DNA of 10,548 bases from Chloroflexota bacterium (GTDB taxonomy: Bacteria > Chloroflexota > Anaerolineae > Promineifilales > Promineifilaceae): the NCBI GenBank assembly GCA_008501785.1, contig QQUD01000669.1, positions 1-10,548 of the forward strand, written 5' to 3'. Shown piece after piece: positions 1-4,825 of this stretch. Position 1 is the first letter of the stretch. Every line of letters starts with the position of its first letter. The position numbers were made by a program, and so were the translations under genes. A model generated the notes under the pieces. That model was not told the origin of the DNA. It ran no database searches and saw nothing but the letters and a program-made list of their open reading frames with translations.

Positions 1-72
1 AGAAGATTCGGCCGCAGCAAGGCAGGGATTATCTTGACCGAAAAAGAGTATCGAGCCTTTGATTATAAATAG
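1..72 (+). CDS. 3' end of an upstream protein gene (partial)
   Basis: Frame 1 is open from the first base to a TAG at 70-72 and encodes 23 residues (RRFGRSKAGIILTEKEYRAF and three more). The basic start and mixed charged/hydrophobic composition fit a genuine C-terminus, but it is too short to assign to a family. The gap of 85 bases to the next start, with a possible promoter inside it, suggests that it is not tightly coupled to the lipoprotein downstream. The call rests only on the open frame and the plausible composition. Confidence 0.5.
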   Translation, partial: RRFGRSKAGIILTEKEYRAFDYK

Positions 73-86
73 AATCATGATATTCT
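59..86 (+). promoter_or_regulatory. possible sigma70-type promoter for the lipoprotein gene
   Basis: TTGATT (59-64) and TATTCT (81-86) are separated by 16 bases, each matching four of six consensus positions. It overlaps the end of the upstream gene and would leave a leader of about 65 bases. This is a weak call based on position and hexamers only. Confidence 0.25.
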
Positions 87-157
87 TTCATCTCTAAATT
101 GTGCCCAGTAAGTCGCACCAGATATGTGCAACCTAACCCTAAAACAGGAGGATTTTT

Positions 158-1357
158 ATGAAGTTTTACTATAAGTTGTTGATTTTTACTCTCTTGCTGC
201 TTTTACCTGCATTAGCTTGTGGAAGCGATTCGCCCTCAACAAGTACGTCCAGTTCATCTACTTCAATAGACACCGAACAGGAAACCCAAATTGAAGATCA
301 AGAAGAAGTAGAAGCCGACGAAGAAACTGAACAAATTTCTGAGTCAACCGATACCCCAGCTAATGACCCAGAACCTACAAGTGAGCCGACAGCTACCCCA
401 TTACCCCCAACCCCAACCCCATTACCAATTGGACATAGTAGGAGCAATCCTTATCCAATTTCAGAAATTGTCAATGCTCCAAATTGGGATGTTCAAGTTT
501 TGGAAATTGTAAAGGGTGAAGAAGCTTGGCAAGCAATCCAGAGTGCCAATCAATTTAATGAACCACCAAAAGAAGGAATGGAATATATTCTAGTCAAATT
601 GTATGTAAAGAGTACCTATACTGATGACGAGGCTCACACAATTGGTAGTAGCGATTTTCGTGTCACAGGTGATCAATATATTCGCTACTCGTCAGCCTCG
701 GTGGTTGAACCGGAACCTCAGCTTGATGCAGAGCTATTCACGGATGGGGAAAGCGAAGGATGGGTTGCTTTTGAAGTAACTGGAGGCGAAACTAATTTAA
801 TCCTTATTGTTGATGAATTGTTTAATTTCGACGAAGATCGCCTTCGCTTTATAGAACTAGAAGAAGGATCTCATATAAATATTCCTGAAAATTTGGTAAG
901 TATACAACCTACTGATTTAGGTGTTGAGCGCAGTAGCCCGGCCCCATTTGGGGAAACTGTTTTAACCGAAGAATGGGAGATAACTATAACCGAAGTAATA
1001 AAAGGAGATGACGCATTGGTGATGGTTCAAGACGCAAATCAATTCAATGAACCACCCGAAGAAGGTTTGGAATACATTGCAGTAAAAGTTCTCATTCGGT
1101 ATATTGGGACTGATGATGAGTCTGATTCTATTGATGGTAGTTTTTTCAAATCAACAGGTGATGCGAGTGTAATTTATGATCTACCATCTGTTGTAGACCC
1201 TGAACCAGCGTTAAATATCGACCTTTTCCCCGGTGGTGAAACCGAAGGTTGGATCATAGTACAATCTGCAATTGATGAAACGGGAATGAAGCTGATCTTT
1301 GAACCAATTTTCGATTTTTCGGGAGACAACAAGCGCTTTATATCTATCGAACCATAA
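158..1357 (+). CDS. secreted lipoprotein with two tandem DUF4352-like domains
   Basis: A 399-residue exported protein expected to be lipid-anchored outside the cell membrane; no enzyme function is visible. The start is set by AGGAGG at 146-151, six bases before ATG. Residues 1-20 are a lipoprotein signal peptide ending PALA before Cys21. Residues 22-91 are a disordered Ser/Thr/Glu linker that becomes TPLPPTPTPLP. Two copies of one beta-rich domain follow, about 93-245 and 250-399. Each carries the block ANQFNEPP (residues 130-137 and 293-300, offset 163) followed by EGxEYxxVK, and later SVVxPEP and a Phe-rich end. This resembles the DUF4352/telomeric-repeat-binding-like immunoglobulin fold often seen in Chloroflexota and Firmicutes lipoproteins; the family name is from recall. 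The two copies have diverged clearly, so the duplication is old. A hairpin terminator follows. Confidence 0.85.
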   Translation: MKFYYKLLIFTLLLLLPALACGSDSPSTSTSSSSTSIDTEQETQIEDQEEVEADEETEQISESTDTPANDPEPTSEPTATPLPPTPTPLPIGHSRSNPYPISEIVNAPNWDVQVLEIVKGEEAWQAIQSANQFNEPPKEGMEYILVKLYVKSTYTDDEAHTIGSSDFRVTGDQYIRYSSASVVEPEPQLDAELFTDGESEGWVAFEVTGGETNLILIVDELFNFDEDRLRFIELEEGSHINIPENLVSIQPTDLGVERSSPAPFGETVLTEEWEITITEVIKGDDALVMVQDANQFNEPPEEGLEYIAVKVLIRYIGTDDESDSIDGSFFKSTGDASVIYDLPSVVDPEPALNIDLFPGGETEGWIIVQSAIDETGMKLIFEPIFDFSGDNKRFISIEP

Positions 1358-1392
1358 CATTTTTTATTGGTTAGTGGAAATTTACCCTCTTT

Positions 1393-1424
1393 GAACTGGC
1401 ACGGTCTTCGAACTGTGCCAGTTC
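1393..1424 (+). terminator. hairpin terminator after the lipoprotein gene
   Basis: The arms GAACTGGCAC (1393-1402) and GTGCCAGTTC (1415-1424) are perfectly complementary. Three inner pairs (one G-T) extend the stem to 13 bp around a six-base loop. The sequence after it is T-rich (TTCTTTCT) but not a pure T run. It lies 35 bases after the stop, so a rho-independent terminator is the simplest reading. Its sequence also resembles the first part of the neighbouring repeat (GGCACGGTCT), so it may be a member of that repeat family serving as a terminator. Confidence 0.55.
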
Positions 1425-1438
1425 TTTCTGCGCTAGTA

Positions 1439-1575
1439 GGTCTTCAGACCGTGCCATTCTTTTTCTTTGGTCTCCAGACCATTTCTTTGCTGTTGTGAAG
1501 CGTTTGTTGGTGGGGGAAACGGCCGTTTTTCGTTGCCAGTTGATTGTTCGCTGTTGATTGTTGGAAAACGGCCGT
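1439..1575 (+). repeat. composite intergenic repeat, copy 1
   Basis: This copy holds two small inverted repeats, GGTCT-TC-AGACC (1439-1450) and GGTCT-CC-AGACC (1469-1480). Then come AAGCGTTTGTTGG, the palindrome AAACGGCCGTTT (1517-1528), two TTGATTGTT units, and a closing AAAACGGCCGT (1565-1575). The same order recurs at 3618-3757 and 4509-4613, with the TTGATTGTT part alone at 2528-2580 and 4703-4758. All copies have the same orientation and lie between genes. No coding capacity is seen. Confidence 0.75.
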
Positions 1576-1586
1576 AATAAAGCCAC

Positions 1587-1643
1587 TTATTGATTGAGCA
1601 AGGCCTCAAAAGCTGCTGAGAGAACTTCATGAACGTGGTATAC
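1587..1643 (-). pseudogene. relic of a PIN-toxin 3' end
   Basis: On the minus strand this short open stretch ends in VLSAAFEALLNQ and a TAA. It matches the last residues of the intact PIN toxin encoded at 2594-3019 (QPAAFLTLLNR and TAA). By eye, about 30 of 41 bases agree over 1585-1625 versus 2592-2632. In both places the gene end abuts the GTTGATTGTT/ACGGCCGT repeat on its downstream side. A TGA at 1644-1646 closes the frame upstream and nothing else of a PIN domain is visible, so this would be the last remnant of a second, deleted toxin gene or of a duplicated gene-end-plus-repeat segment. Confidence 0.5.
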
Positions 1644-1644
1644 T
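1616..1644 (+). promoter_or_regulatory. extended -10 promoter of the nucleotidyltransferase cassette
   Basis: TGG-TATACT (1636-1644) is an extended -10 element with one mismatch to TATAAT. CTGAGA (1616-1621), 17 bases upstream, is a weak -35. Transcription would start near 1651, about 30 bases before the first ATG of the cassette. The -35 lies within the PIN relic, so the promoter may have been made or exposed when that gene was lost. Confidence 0.45.
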
Positions 1645-1679
1645 CAGGCTAAGATTTAGATGTAACGGGATCAAAAGAC

Positions 1680-1931
1680 ATGACATATTCAGATACCCAT
1701 CCGGCAGCAGAAAAGGTTTTGAATCAGCTATTGCGACAAGCACCTGTGTGGCGAAAATTGCAGATGTTAGCTGACTTAAATCGAACCGCACATCAGTTAG
1801 CAATGGAAGGGCTGCGCGAAAAATTCCCAGAGGCATCTGAAACAGATATTCGCCGGCATTTAGCAGACTTACTGCTTGGTCCTGAATTGGCAGAAAAAGT
1901 TTATGGACCGCTTGTGCCACAACAAACATAA
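1680..1931 (+). CDS. small helical protein paired with a nucleotidyltransferase
   Basis: An 83-residue soluble protein, predicted almost wholly helical, without signal peptide or membrane segment. The pattern is an amphipathic first half (LLRQAPVWRKLQMLADLN) and a second half ending in DIRRHLADLLLGPELAEKVYG. It is not a HEPN protein: no RxxxxH motif is present. It ends 20 bases before the ATG of the nucleotidyltransferase and shares its promoter. From recall, similar small proteins often precede nucleotidyltransferases of this type in Chloroflexota and cyanobacteria and are annotated as hypothetical. An antitoxin or partner subunit is inferred from this pairing only. The start ATG has no clear Shine-Dalgarno; it is the first ATG after the promoter. 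Confidence 0.75.
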   Translation: MTYSDTHPAAEKVLNQLLRQAPVWRKLQMLADLNRTAHQLAMEGLREKFPEASETDIRRHLADLLLGPELAEKVYGPLVPQQT

Positions 1932-1951
1932 AACACCTTAATTTGACGCAT

Positions 1952-2524
1952 ATGATGAGTGAGCCGATTTTTGTTACCTTGTTGGTTATTGATGAACTTG
2001 AACGATTAGGCGTTCCTTACCTGATCGGTGGGTCCTTTGCCAGCACAGCCTATGGTCGTGTACGGACAACGCAAGATGTAGACATTGTTGCTAAACTTGA
2101 GCAAAAACAAGTTGATAATTTTGTTGCATCACTTGGCACTTCATTTTATGCAGATGAAGCCATGATCCGAAATGCCATTACGCGCCGTTCCAGCTTCAAC
2201 CTGATTCATCTGGAGACCATGTTCAAAGTGGACATTTTTCTGCCAAAAAACCGTTCATTTGATCAACAACAGCTTGAACGCCGTACCAAACGCATCATTG
2301 ACAAGACAACATCGCGTGAAGTTTATTTTGCGACGCCTGAGGATACCATTCTAGCTAAGCTCGAATGGTATCGCTTGGGGGGAGAAACGTCAGAACGTCA
2401 ATGGCAAGACATTCGGGGTATTTTTCAGCAGCGCTCTGACCTGTTAGATATTGCTTATTTGAAACAGTCGGCACAAGCCTTGAAGGTTACATATCTCCTT
2501 GAGCGTATGCTCACAGAAATCTAA
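1952..2524 (+). CDS. MNT/AbiEii-like nucleotidyltransferase
   Basis: A 190-residue protein of the DNA polymerase beta-like nucleotidyltransferase superfamily. Such proteins move an NMP to a protein or RNA, and in toxin-antitoxin pairs act as toxin or as AMP-adding antitoxin. The motif GGSFAS (residues 26-31) plus DVD (42-44) gives the nucleotide-binding loop and two metal-binding Asp. D94 in FKVDIF is the likely third. TPEDTILAKLEWYRLGG and the following SERQWQDI form the helical C-terminal part seen in AbiEii/DUF6036-type proteins. All catalytic residues appear intact. The start is uncertain: ATG at 1952 or 1955, or an in-frame TTG at 1943; none has a clear ribosome site, so translation probably depends on the upstream gene. 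A repeat follows immediately after the stop. Confidence 0.8.
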   Translation: MMSEPIFVTLLVIDELERLGVPYLIGGSFASTAYGRVRTTQDVDIVAKLEQKQVDNFVASLGTSFYADEAMIRNAITRRSSFNLIHLETMFKVDIFLPKNRSFDQQQLERRTKRIIDKTTSREVYFATPEDTILAKLEWYRLGGETSERQWQDIRGIFQQRSDLLDIAYLKQSAQALKVTYLLERMLTEI

Positions 2525-2527
2525 ACG

Positions 2528-2580
2528 AAACGGCCGTTTCCCATTCCCCGTTGATTGTTACCAGTTGACTGTTGATTGTT
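2528..2580 (+). repeat. GTTGATTGTT repeat, copy 2
   Basis: It starts with AAACGGCCGTTT (2528-2539, inside the 14-base palindrome at 2527-2540), followed by CCCGTTGATTGTT, a variant CAGTTGACTGTT and GATTGTT. It fills the 69 bases between the convergent nucleotidyltransferase and PIN-toxin genes, so it may also act as the transcription end for both, although no classic terminator hairpin with a T run is present. Confidence 0.65.
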
Positions 2581-2593
2581 AAAAAACGCCCAC

Positions 2594-3019
2594 TTATCGA
2601 TTAAGCAAAGTCAAAAAAGCCGCTGGCTGCACAACTGGCACAACGCCCCCCTTAAAATCACGCGGATTGCGCGTGATCAGATAATCAACACCGGCTTGCG
2701 CGGCGGCAGCCATTTGCACCGCATCCTCAAAATCTGACCATCCCCACGACATGGCTTTGCGAATCACCTGGTCATCGACGGCGGCGACGGTGAATGCAGT
2801 TAAAAGATTTGTGATGGCAGAAACGGCCGTTTTCCGATCCCGCAAACGACCAATCACATAAAATAAAGTCGTGACACTGTGCGCTGCCACCCAGCCATTT
2901 GCTTCCTTACGCACAACTGCATCTAAAACCCGTGCCGATTCCTTATAAAAAGGTTGGCGATGCTGCACCACATCCACAATCACATTCAAATCGACCAGAA
3001 TTGAGGGCTTATTCGCCAT
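2594..3019 (-). CDS. PIN-domain toxin (VapC-like ribonuclease)
   Basis: A 141-residue PIN-domain protein, a metal-dependent RNase that acts as the toxin of a type II toxin-antitoxin pair. The acidic residues expected of a PIN site are D10 in LVDLNVIVD, the D96-x2-D99 pair in WSDFEDAV, and D121 in the hallmark ITRNPRDF (115-122). Polar T50/T51 sit where a further conserved residue is usual. The start at 3019 (MANKPS) is preferred over an ATG at 3058 because it begins just before the first PIN strand and has GGTGG six bases upstream. It overlaps the antitoxin gene by 11 bases, so the two are translationally coupled. The gene carries an AAACGGCCGTTT palindrome at 2821-2832, encoding KTAV. The RNA target cannot be read from sequence. 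Confidence 0.88.
   Translation of the reverse strand: MANKPSILVDLNVIVDVVQHRQPFYKESARVLDAVVRKEANGWVAAHSVTTLFYVIGRLRDRKTAVSAITNLLTAFTVAAVDDQVIRKAMSWGWSDFEDAVQMAAAAQAGVDYLITRNPRDFKGGVVPVVQPAAFLTLLNR
2821..2832. repeat. AAACGGCCGTTT palindrome inside the PIN gene
   Basis: An exact copy of the 12-base palindrome found between genes, here within coding sequence and read as Lys-Thr-Ala-Val on the minus strand. Confidence 0.8.
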
Positions 3020-3257
3020 GTTTTTCCACCAGATAGTCACCATACATGCGTTCAACATCTGCCGATTCTGGAATGATCCCAGTCAACTGTTGCACCAGAG
3101 AGGTATGTTCTTCACTAGTTGGCTCTACCAAGTTCAGAAAATAGGTTTCTACTAGCTCAGATACAGACAAATTATGTCTGGCCGCATACACTTTAGCTTG
3201 ATCAATCAGCCGCTTATTTAATCGGAGCGTCAATTTCTTTTTTTCTTGAATTGTCAT
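3009..3257 (-). CDS. DUF6364-like antitoxin of the PIN toxin
   Basis: An 82-residue antitoxin expected to bind DNA as a dimer through its N-terminus and to neutralise the PIN toxin through its C-terminus. The start KKLTLRLNKRLIDQAKVYA and SVSELVETYFLNL give a ribbon (KLTLRL) and two helices, the ribbon-helix-helix pattern of DUF6364 antitoxins. The acidic tail (ESADVERMYGDYLVEKHGE) is the likely toxin-binding part. The start is fixed by GGAGA (minus strand, 3265-3269) seven bases before ATG. It is first in the operon and overlaps the toxin gene. A perfect inverted repeat around its promoter indicates autoregulation by the antitoxin or the complex. Confidence 0.88.
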   Translation of the reverse strand: MTIQEKKKLTLRLNKRLIDQAKVYAARHNLSVSELVETYFLNLVEPTSEEHTSLVQQLTGIIPESADVERMYGDYLVEKHGE

Positions 3258-3270
3258 ATCTAAATCTCCA

Positions 3271-3304
3271 TGACGTACATTTTACCACAGAATGTGTACG
3301 TCAA
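3271..3304 (-). promoter_or_regulatory. promoter and operator of the toxin-antitoxin operon
   Basis: The perfect inverted repeat TGACGTACA (3271-3279) / TGTACGTCA (3295-3303) has a 15-base spacer. On the minus strand TTGACG (3299-3304) is the -35 and TGG-TAAAAT (3279-3287) an extended -10; the 14-base spacing is short, and the extended -10 may compensate. The operator half-sites cover the -35 and the base just after the -10, so a bound antitoxin would block polymerase. The left half-site ends only a few bases from the antitoxin Shine-Dalgarno, so the leader is very short. Confidence 0.7.
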
Positions 3305-3353
3305 TCATTAACAATTCACCATTTCACCAATTAGTATGTTTATTGTCCCACAA

Positions 3354-3592
3354 CGCTCCGCGATGAATCGCAGAGCGAACAAAACAGCGCCCGATAATGA
3401 ACGTTAAGAAAATAAAACGGTAATAGGGAACTTGTCATTCCCGCGCAGGCGGGAATCCATGACGTAGTCGAGTAGATTCCCGCCTGCGCGGGAATGACAG
3501 GGCCACATTTTGTAGTTTTCTATTACCTGATTATTTATTTAACTTCCATAATCGGGCGTTCTTCTTTAGCTGGGCGATTCATCGCCTAGCGG
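3354..3592. mobile_element. nested palindromic MITE-like element
   Basis: About 240 bases form a set of nested inverted repeats with no ORF. Outermost are GCGATGAATCGC (3360-3371) and GCGATTCATCGC (3574-3585), each itself a small hairpin with outer pairs (CGCTC/GAGCG on the left, GCT/AGC on the right). Next are CGCCCGAT (3388-3395) and ATCGGGCG (3551-3558), then GGTAATAG (3419-3426) and CTATTACC (3520-3527), with similar AT-rich sequence between these. At the centre is a REP-like core. No target-site duplication was recognised at the ends. The structure fits a non-autonomous element moved by a transposase encoded elsewhere, perhaps with the core inserted later because its flanks are unequal (7 and 21 bases). 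Confidence 0.65.
3434..3498. repeat. REP-like double palindrome core
   Basis: Two perfectly complementary 24-base arms (3434-3457 and 3475-3498) flank a 17-base loop. Each arm contains its own hairpin, ATTCCCGC-GCAG-GCGGGAAT. The phrase GTCATTCCCGCGCAGGCGGG is a very common extragenic palindrome type in diverse bacteria. As RNA it would fold into a strong stem in either direction. Confidence 0.8.
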
Positions 3593-3617
3593 ATAAGGCG
3601 AAATTCACACAATTTGT

Positions 3618-3757
3618 TGAAGACCCATTTTCTTTGATCTCCAGACCATTTCTTTATCTTTGTTATATAGGGTTTGTTGATGAGGAAACGGCCGTTTCCC
3701 GCTCCCCGTTGATTGTTGCCCGTTGCCCGTTGATTGTTGATTGTTAGATAACGGCCG
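3618..3757 (+). repeat. composite intergenic repeat, copy 3
   Basis: Order as in copy 1: a degenerate GAAGACCCATTTTCTTTG part, TCTCCAGACCATTTCTTT, GGTTTGTTGATGAGG, the 16-base palindrome GGAAACGGCCGTTTCC (3684-3699), three GTTGATTGTT-type units with CCCGTTGCCCG spacers, and a final AACGGCCG (3750-3757). It directly follows the MITE-like element. No gene is seen between 3600 and 3800. Confidence 0.75.
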
Positions 3758-3800
3758 CCTCTCCCCTTCCAAACATGCAAAAACCACAACAGCTAGCCTC

Positions 3801-4019
3801 CTAATACGCATCCAAAGCGCCATCACAACAAACGGGTTGGCTCGCTTTTTTCTGCTTAATAATCGGTATCAAGCTGAATTTGCGTGCTTTTTGACGAGAT
3901 TGAGGAGCCACTAAGTTATTATGATGTGGTTCTCCATTTAGATTATTCCGTTTTTCTTCTTCGATTTTTAACCGCCATTCCCATGCAACGACGGCATTGA
4001 TCAATTGATTTTGAAACAT
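3801..4019 (-). CDS. small hypothetical protein under LacI-type control
   Basis: A 72-residue ORF of unknown family. GGAGGT on the minus strand (4025-4030) lies five bases before ATG, the best Shine-Dalgarno in the window, and it argues that this is a translated gene. The start is hydrophobic and aromatic (MFQNQLINAVVAWEWRLKIE). The middle is polar and basic (EEEKRNNLNGEPHHNN, then SRQKARK), and the end contains a CC pair (QPVCCDGALDAY). No signal peptide or known domain is visible. Its promoter carries a LacI-type operator, and it lies downstream, on the same strand, of the LacI remnant, so it may be the last surviving member of a sugar-regulated operon, or a fresh ORF captured by an old promoter. 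The composition of the second half is not typical of a well-conserved protein. Confidence 0.5.
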   Translation of the reverse strand: MFQNQLINAVVAWEWRLKIEEEKRNNLNGEPHHNNLVAPQSRQKARKFSLIPIIKQKKASQPVCCDGALDAY

Positions 4020-4092
4020 AATTTACCTCCAGATAGATGATGAGCAATTGGCTTAGTTATCGCAAAACAGTTCATCACAATGTGTTTCTTTC

Positions 4093-4131
4093 CATATATA
4101 AAAGCAATCCACGAAGTGCAACCGGTTGCAC
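4093..4131 (-). promoter_or_regulatory. promoter with LacI-type operator for the 72-residue gene
   Basis: The perfect 16-base palindrome GTGCAACCGGTTGCAC (4116-4131) has the central CG and AACCGGTT core typical of LacI-family operators. On the minus strand its last part provides TTGCAC (-35, 4116-4121). TATATG (-10, 4093-4098) follows after 17 bases, or TATATA (4095-4100) after 15. Binding would cover the -35. Confidence 0.65.
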
Positions 4132-4166
4132 CACTCTCAAAAAAAAATTTCCGCGCCCCGCTCGTT

Positions 4167-4186
4167 CATTGCAACCGGTTGCAATG
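4167..4186. promoter_or_regulatory. second LacI-type operator
   Basis: A 20-base perfect palindrome, CATTGCAACCGGTTGCAATG, the longest of the three. Its centre is 53 bases from that of the operator at 4116-4131, close to five helical turns, so both could be bound on one DNA face or by one tetramer. No convincing promoter hexamers of its own are seen. Confidence 0.7.
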
Positions 4187-4204
4187 CAGGGTAAAAAAAA
4201 TCAA

Positions 4205-4369
4205 CCTTGGTAAACTCACCTCAACTACTTCAACAGGTACAGAAACATTGGGAACAATGCATATTTCAGAAAATTGAATCAAATTTTCCACAAGCAATCT
4301 CCCTAGCTCAGGTGTACGATGCTGACAACATTAAATATCTGCAATGGTTCGTACCGGTTTACCCTTCAT
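4205..4369 (-). pseudogene. remnant of a LacI-family regulator gene
   Basis: The ATG at 4367-4369 begins MKGKPVRTIADI, which matches the usual start of LacI-family repressors (xxTIxDIAxxAGVS), but a TAA (4331-4333) stops it exactly where the helix-turn-helix should begin. In the same frame after the stop comes HRTPELGRLLVENLIQ (4274-4321) and a further open stretch. This recalls the ELGRxAxExLI segment near the C-terminus of these repressors, although the rest is poorly matched. The DNA-binding helices and the whole sugar-binding core are missing. The promoter and operator in front are intact, as expected for an autoregulated repressor. The reading is a regulator collapsed by internal deletion; a leader peptide is the alternative. 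The N-terminal match is fairly secure, the C-terminal one weak. Confidence 0.5.
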
Positions 4370-4394
4370 AATATCTTTAGTAATGCACAATTGG

Positions 4395-4437
4395 TGCAAC
4401 CGGTTGCATTATATCATAATGCAAAATCGCCTGTCAA
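4395..4437 (-). promoter_or_regulatory. consensus promoter with LacI-type operator at +1
   Basis: On the minus strand TTGACA (4432-4437) and TATAAT (4408-4413) are both perfect and 18 bases apart. The 14-base palindrome TGCAACCGGTTGCA (4395-4408) begins at the last base of the -10 and covers the expected start near 4401. This is the classic arrangement for repression by a LacI-family protein. The spacer also holds the inverted repeat GCATTAT-ATC-ATAATGC (4406-4422). Confidence 0.75.
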
Positions 4438-4508
4438 TATAAATTCGCCCTTTCGTGGCTCGCGGTTCAAACAATTGTGCTGCAATACACCATCCTCTCT
4501 AACCACAC

Positions 4509-4613
4509 CTTCAGACTGTGCCATTCTATGCTTTGATCTCCTGACCATTTCCTGCTGCTGAAAGCGTTTGTTGGTCAGGAAACGGCCGTTTACCATTACC
4601 CACTGATTGCTGT
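4509..4613 (+). repeat. composite intergenic repeat, copy 4 (shortened)
   Basis: It contains CTTCAGACTGTGCCATTCT, CTTTGATCTCCTGACCATTTC, AAAGCGTTTGTTGGTCAGG and AAACGGCCGTTT (4580-4591), followed by a single degenerate ACTGATTGCTG. The closing part is absent here, but a matching GTTGATTGTT block appears about 90 bases further on (4703-4758), so one element may have been split by an insertion. Confidence 0.7.
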
Positions 4614-4702
4614 ATCTTATGAACTTTCAATATTCTACATCTTGAAGTTAACTCTAAGTCAAGAAGCTTTTTCAAAATGCACAGAAACCGGTCGCAGCAC
4701 AG

Positions 4703-4758
4703 GCTGTTGATTGCTCCCCGTTGATTGTTGCCCGTTGATTGTTAGAAAACGGCCGTTT
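4703..4758 (+). repeat. GTTGATTGTT repeat, copy 5
   Basis: Three units, CTGTTGATTGCTCC, CCGTTGATTGTTGCC and CGTTGATTGTTAG, run into the palindrome AAACGGCCGTTT (4747-4758). The upstream GGTCT/AGACC part is missing. It lies in the non-coding stretch between the LacI-type locus and the helicase gene. Confidence 0.7.
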
Positions 4759-4764
4759 CCCCCC

Positions 4765-4825
4765 ATTCGTCTTCATTCGTTCATTCGTACAATTCGTGAT
4801 TCCCATTTCACCAAATTCGTGATTC
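4765..4825 (+). repeat. short direct repeats of ATTCGT
   Basis: ATTCGT occurs five times (4765, 4775, 4783, 4792, 4815), the last two as ATTCGTGATTC. It directly follows repeat copy 5 and precedes the helicase promoter. CCATTTCACCAA in this block also occurs at 3318-3331 beside the other non-coding region. A low-complexity spacer with no clear function. Confidence 0.6.

Noticed and set aside
3020..3058. Upstream ATG at 3058 as the PIN-toxin start
   Set aside because: It would add 13 residues encoded inside the antitoxin frame; the ATG at 3019 has a ribosome site and directly precedes the PIN strand.
3434..3498. The paired repeats as a CRISPR or a simple terminator
   Set aside because: The two copies are inverted, not direct, with no spacer series; there is no T run after the stem, and the element is embedded in further inverted repeats.
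4080..4277. Plus-strand 65-residue ORF across the LacI operators
   Set aside because: It runs through two operator palindromes and antisense to the LacI remnant, without a Shine-Dalgarno.
4344..4362. ACCGGT near GGTTCGTACCGGTTTACC as a fourth LacI operator
   Set aside because: Only the central six bases are symmetric; the outer half-sites do not match, and the sequence is explained by the LacI-like start codons.
4684..4698. GAAACCGGTCGCAGC as a degenerate operator
   Set aside because: Half-site match only; it lies in repeat-rich DNA with no promoter beside it.
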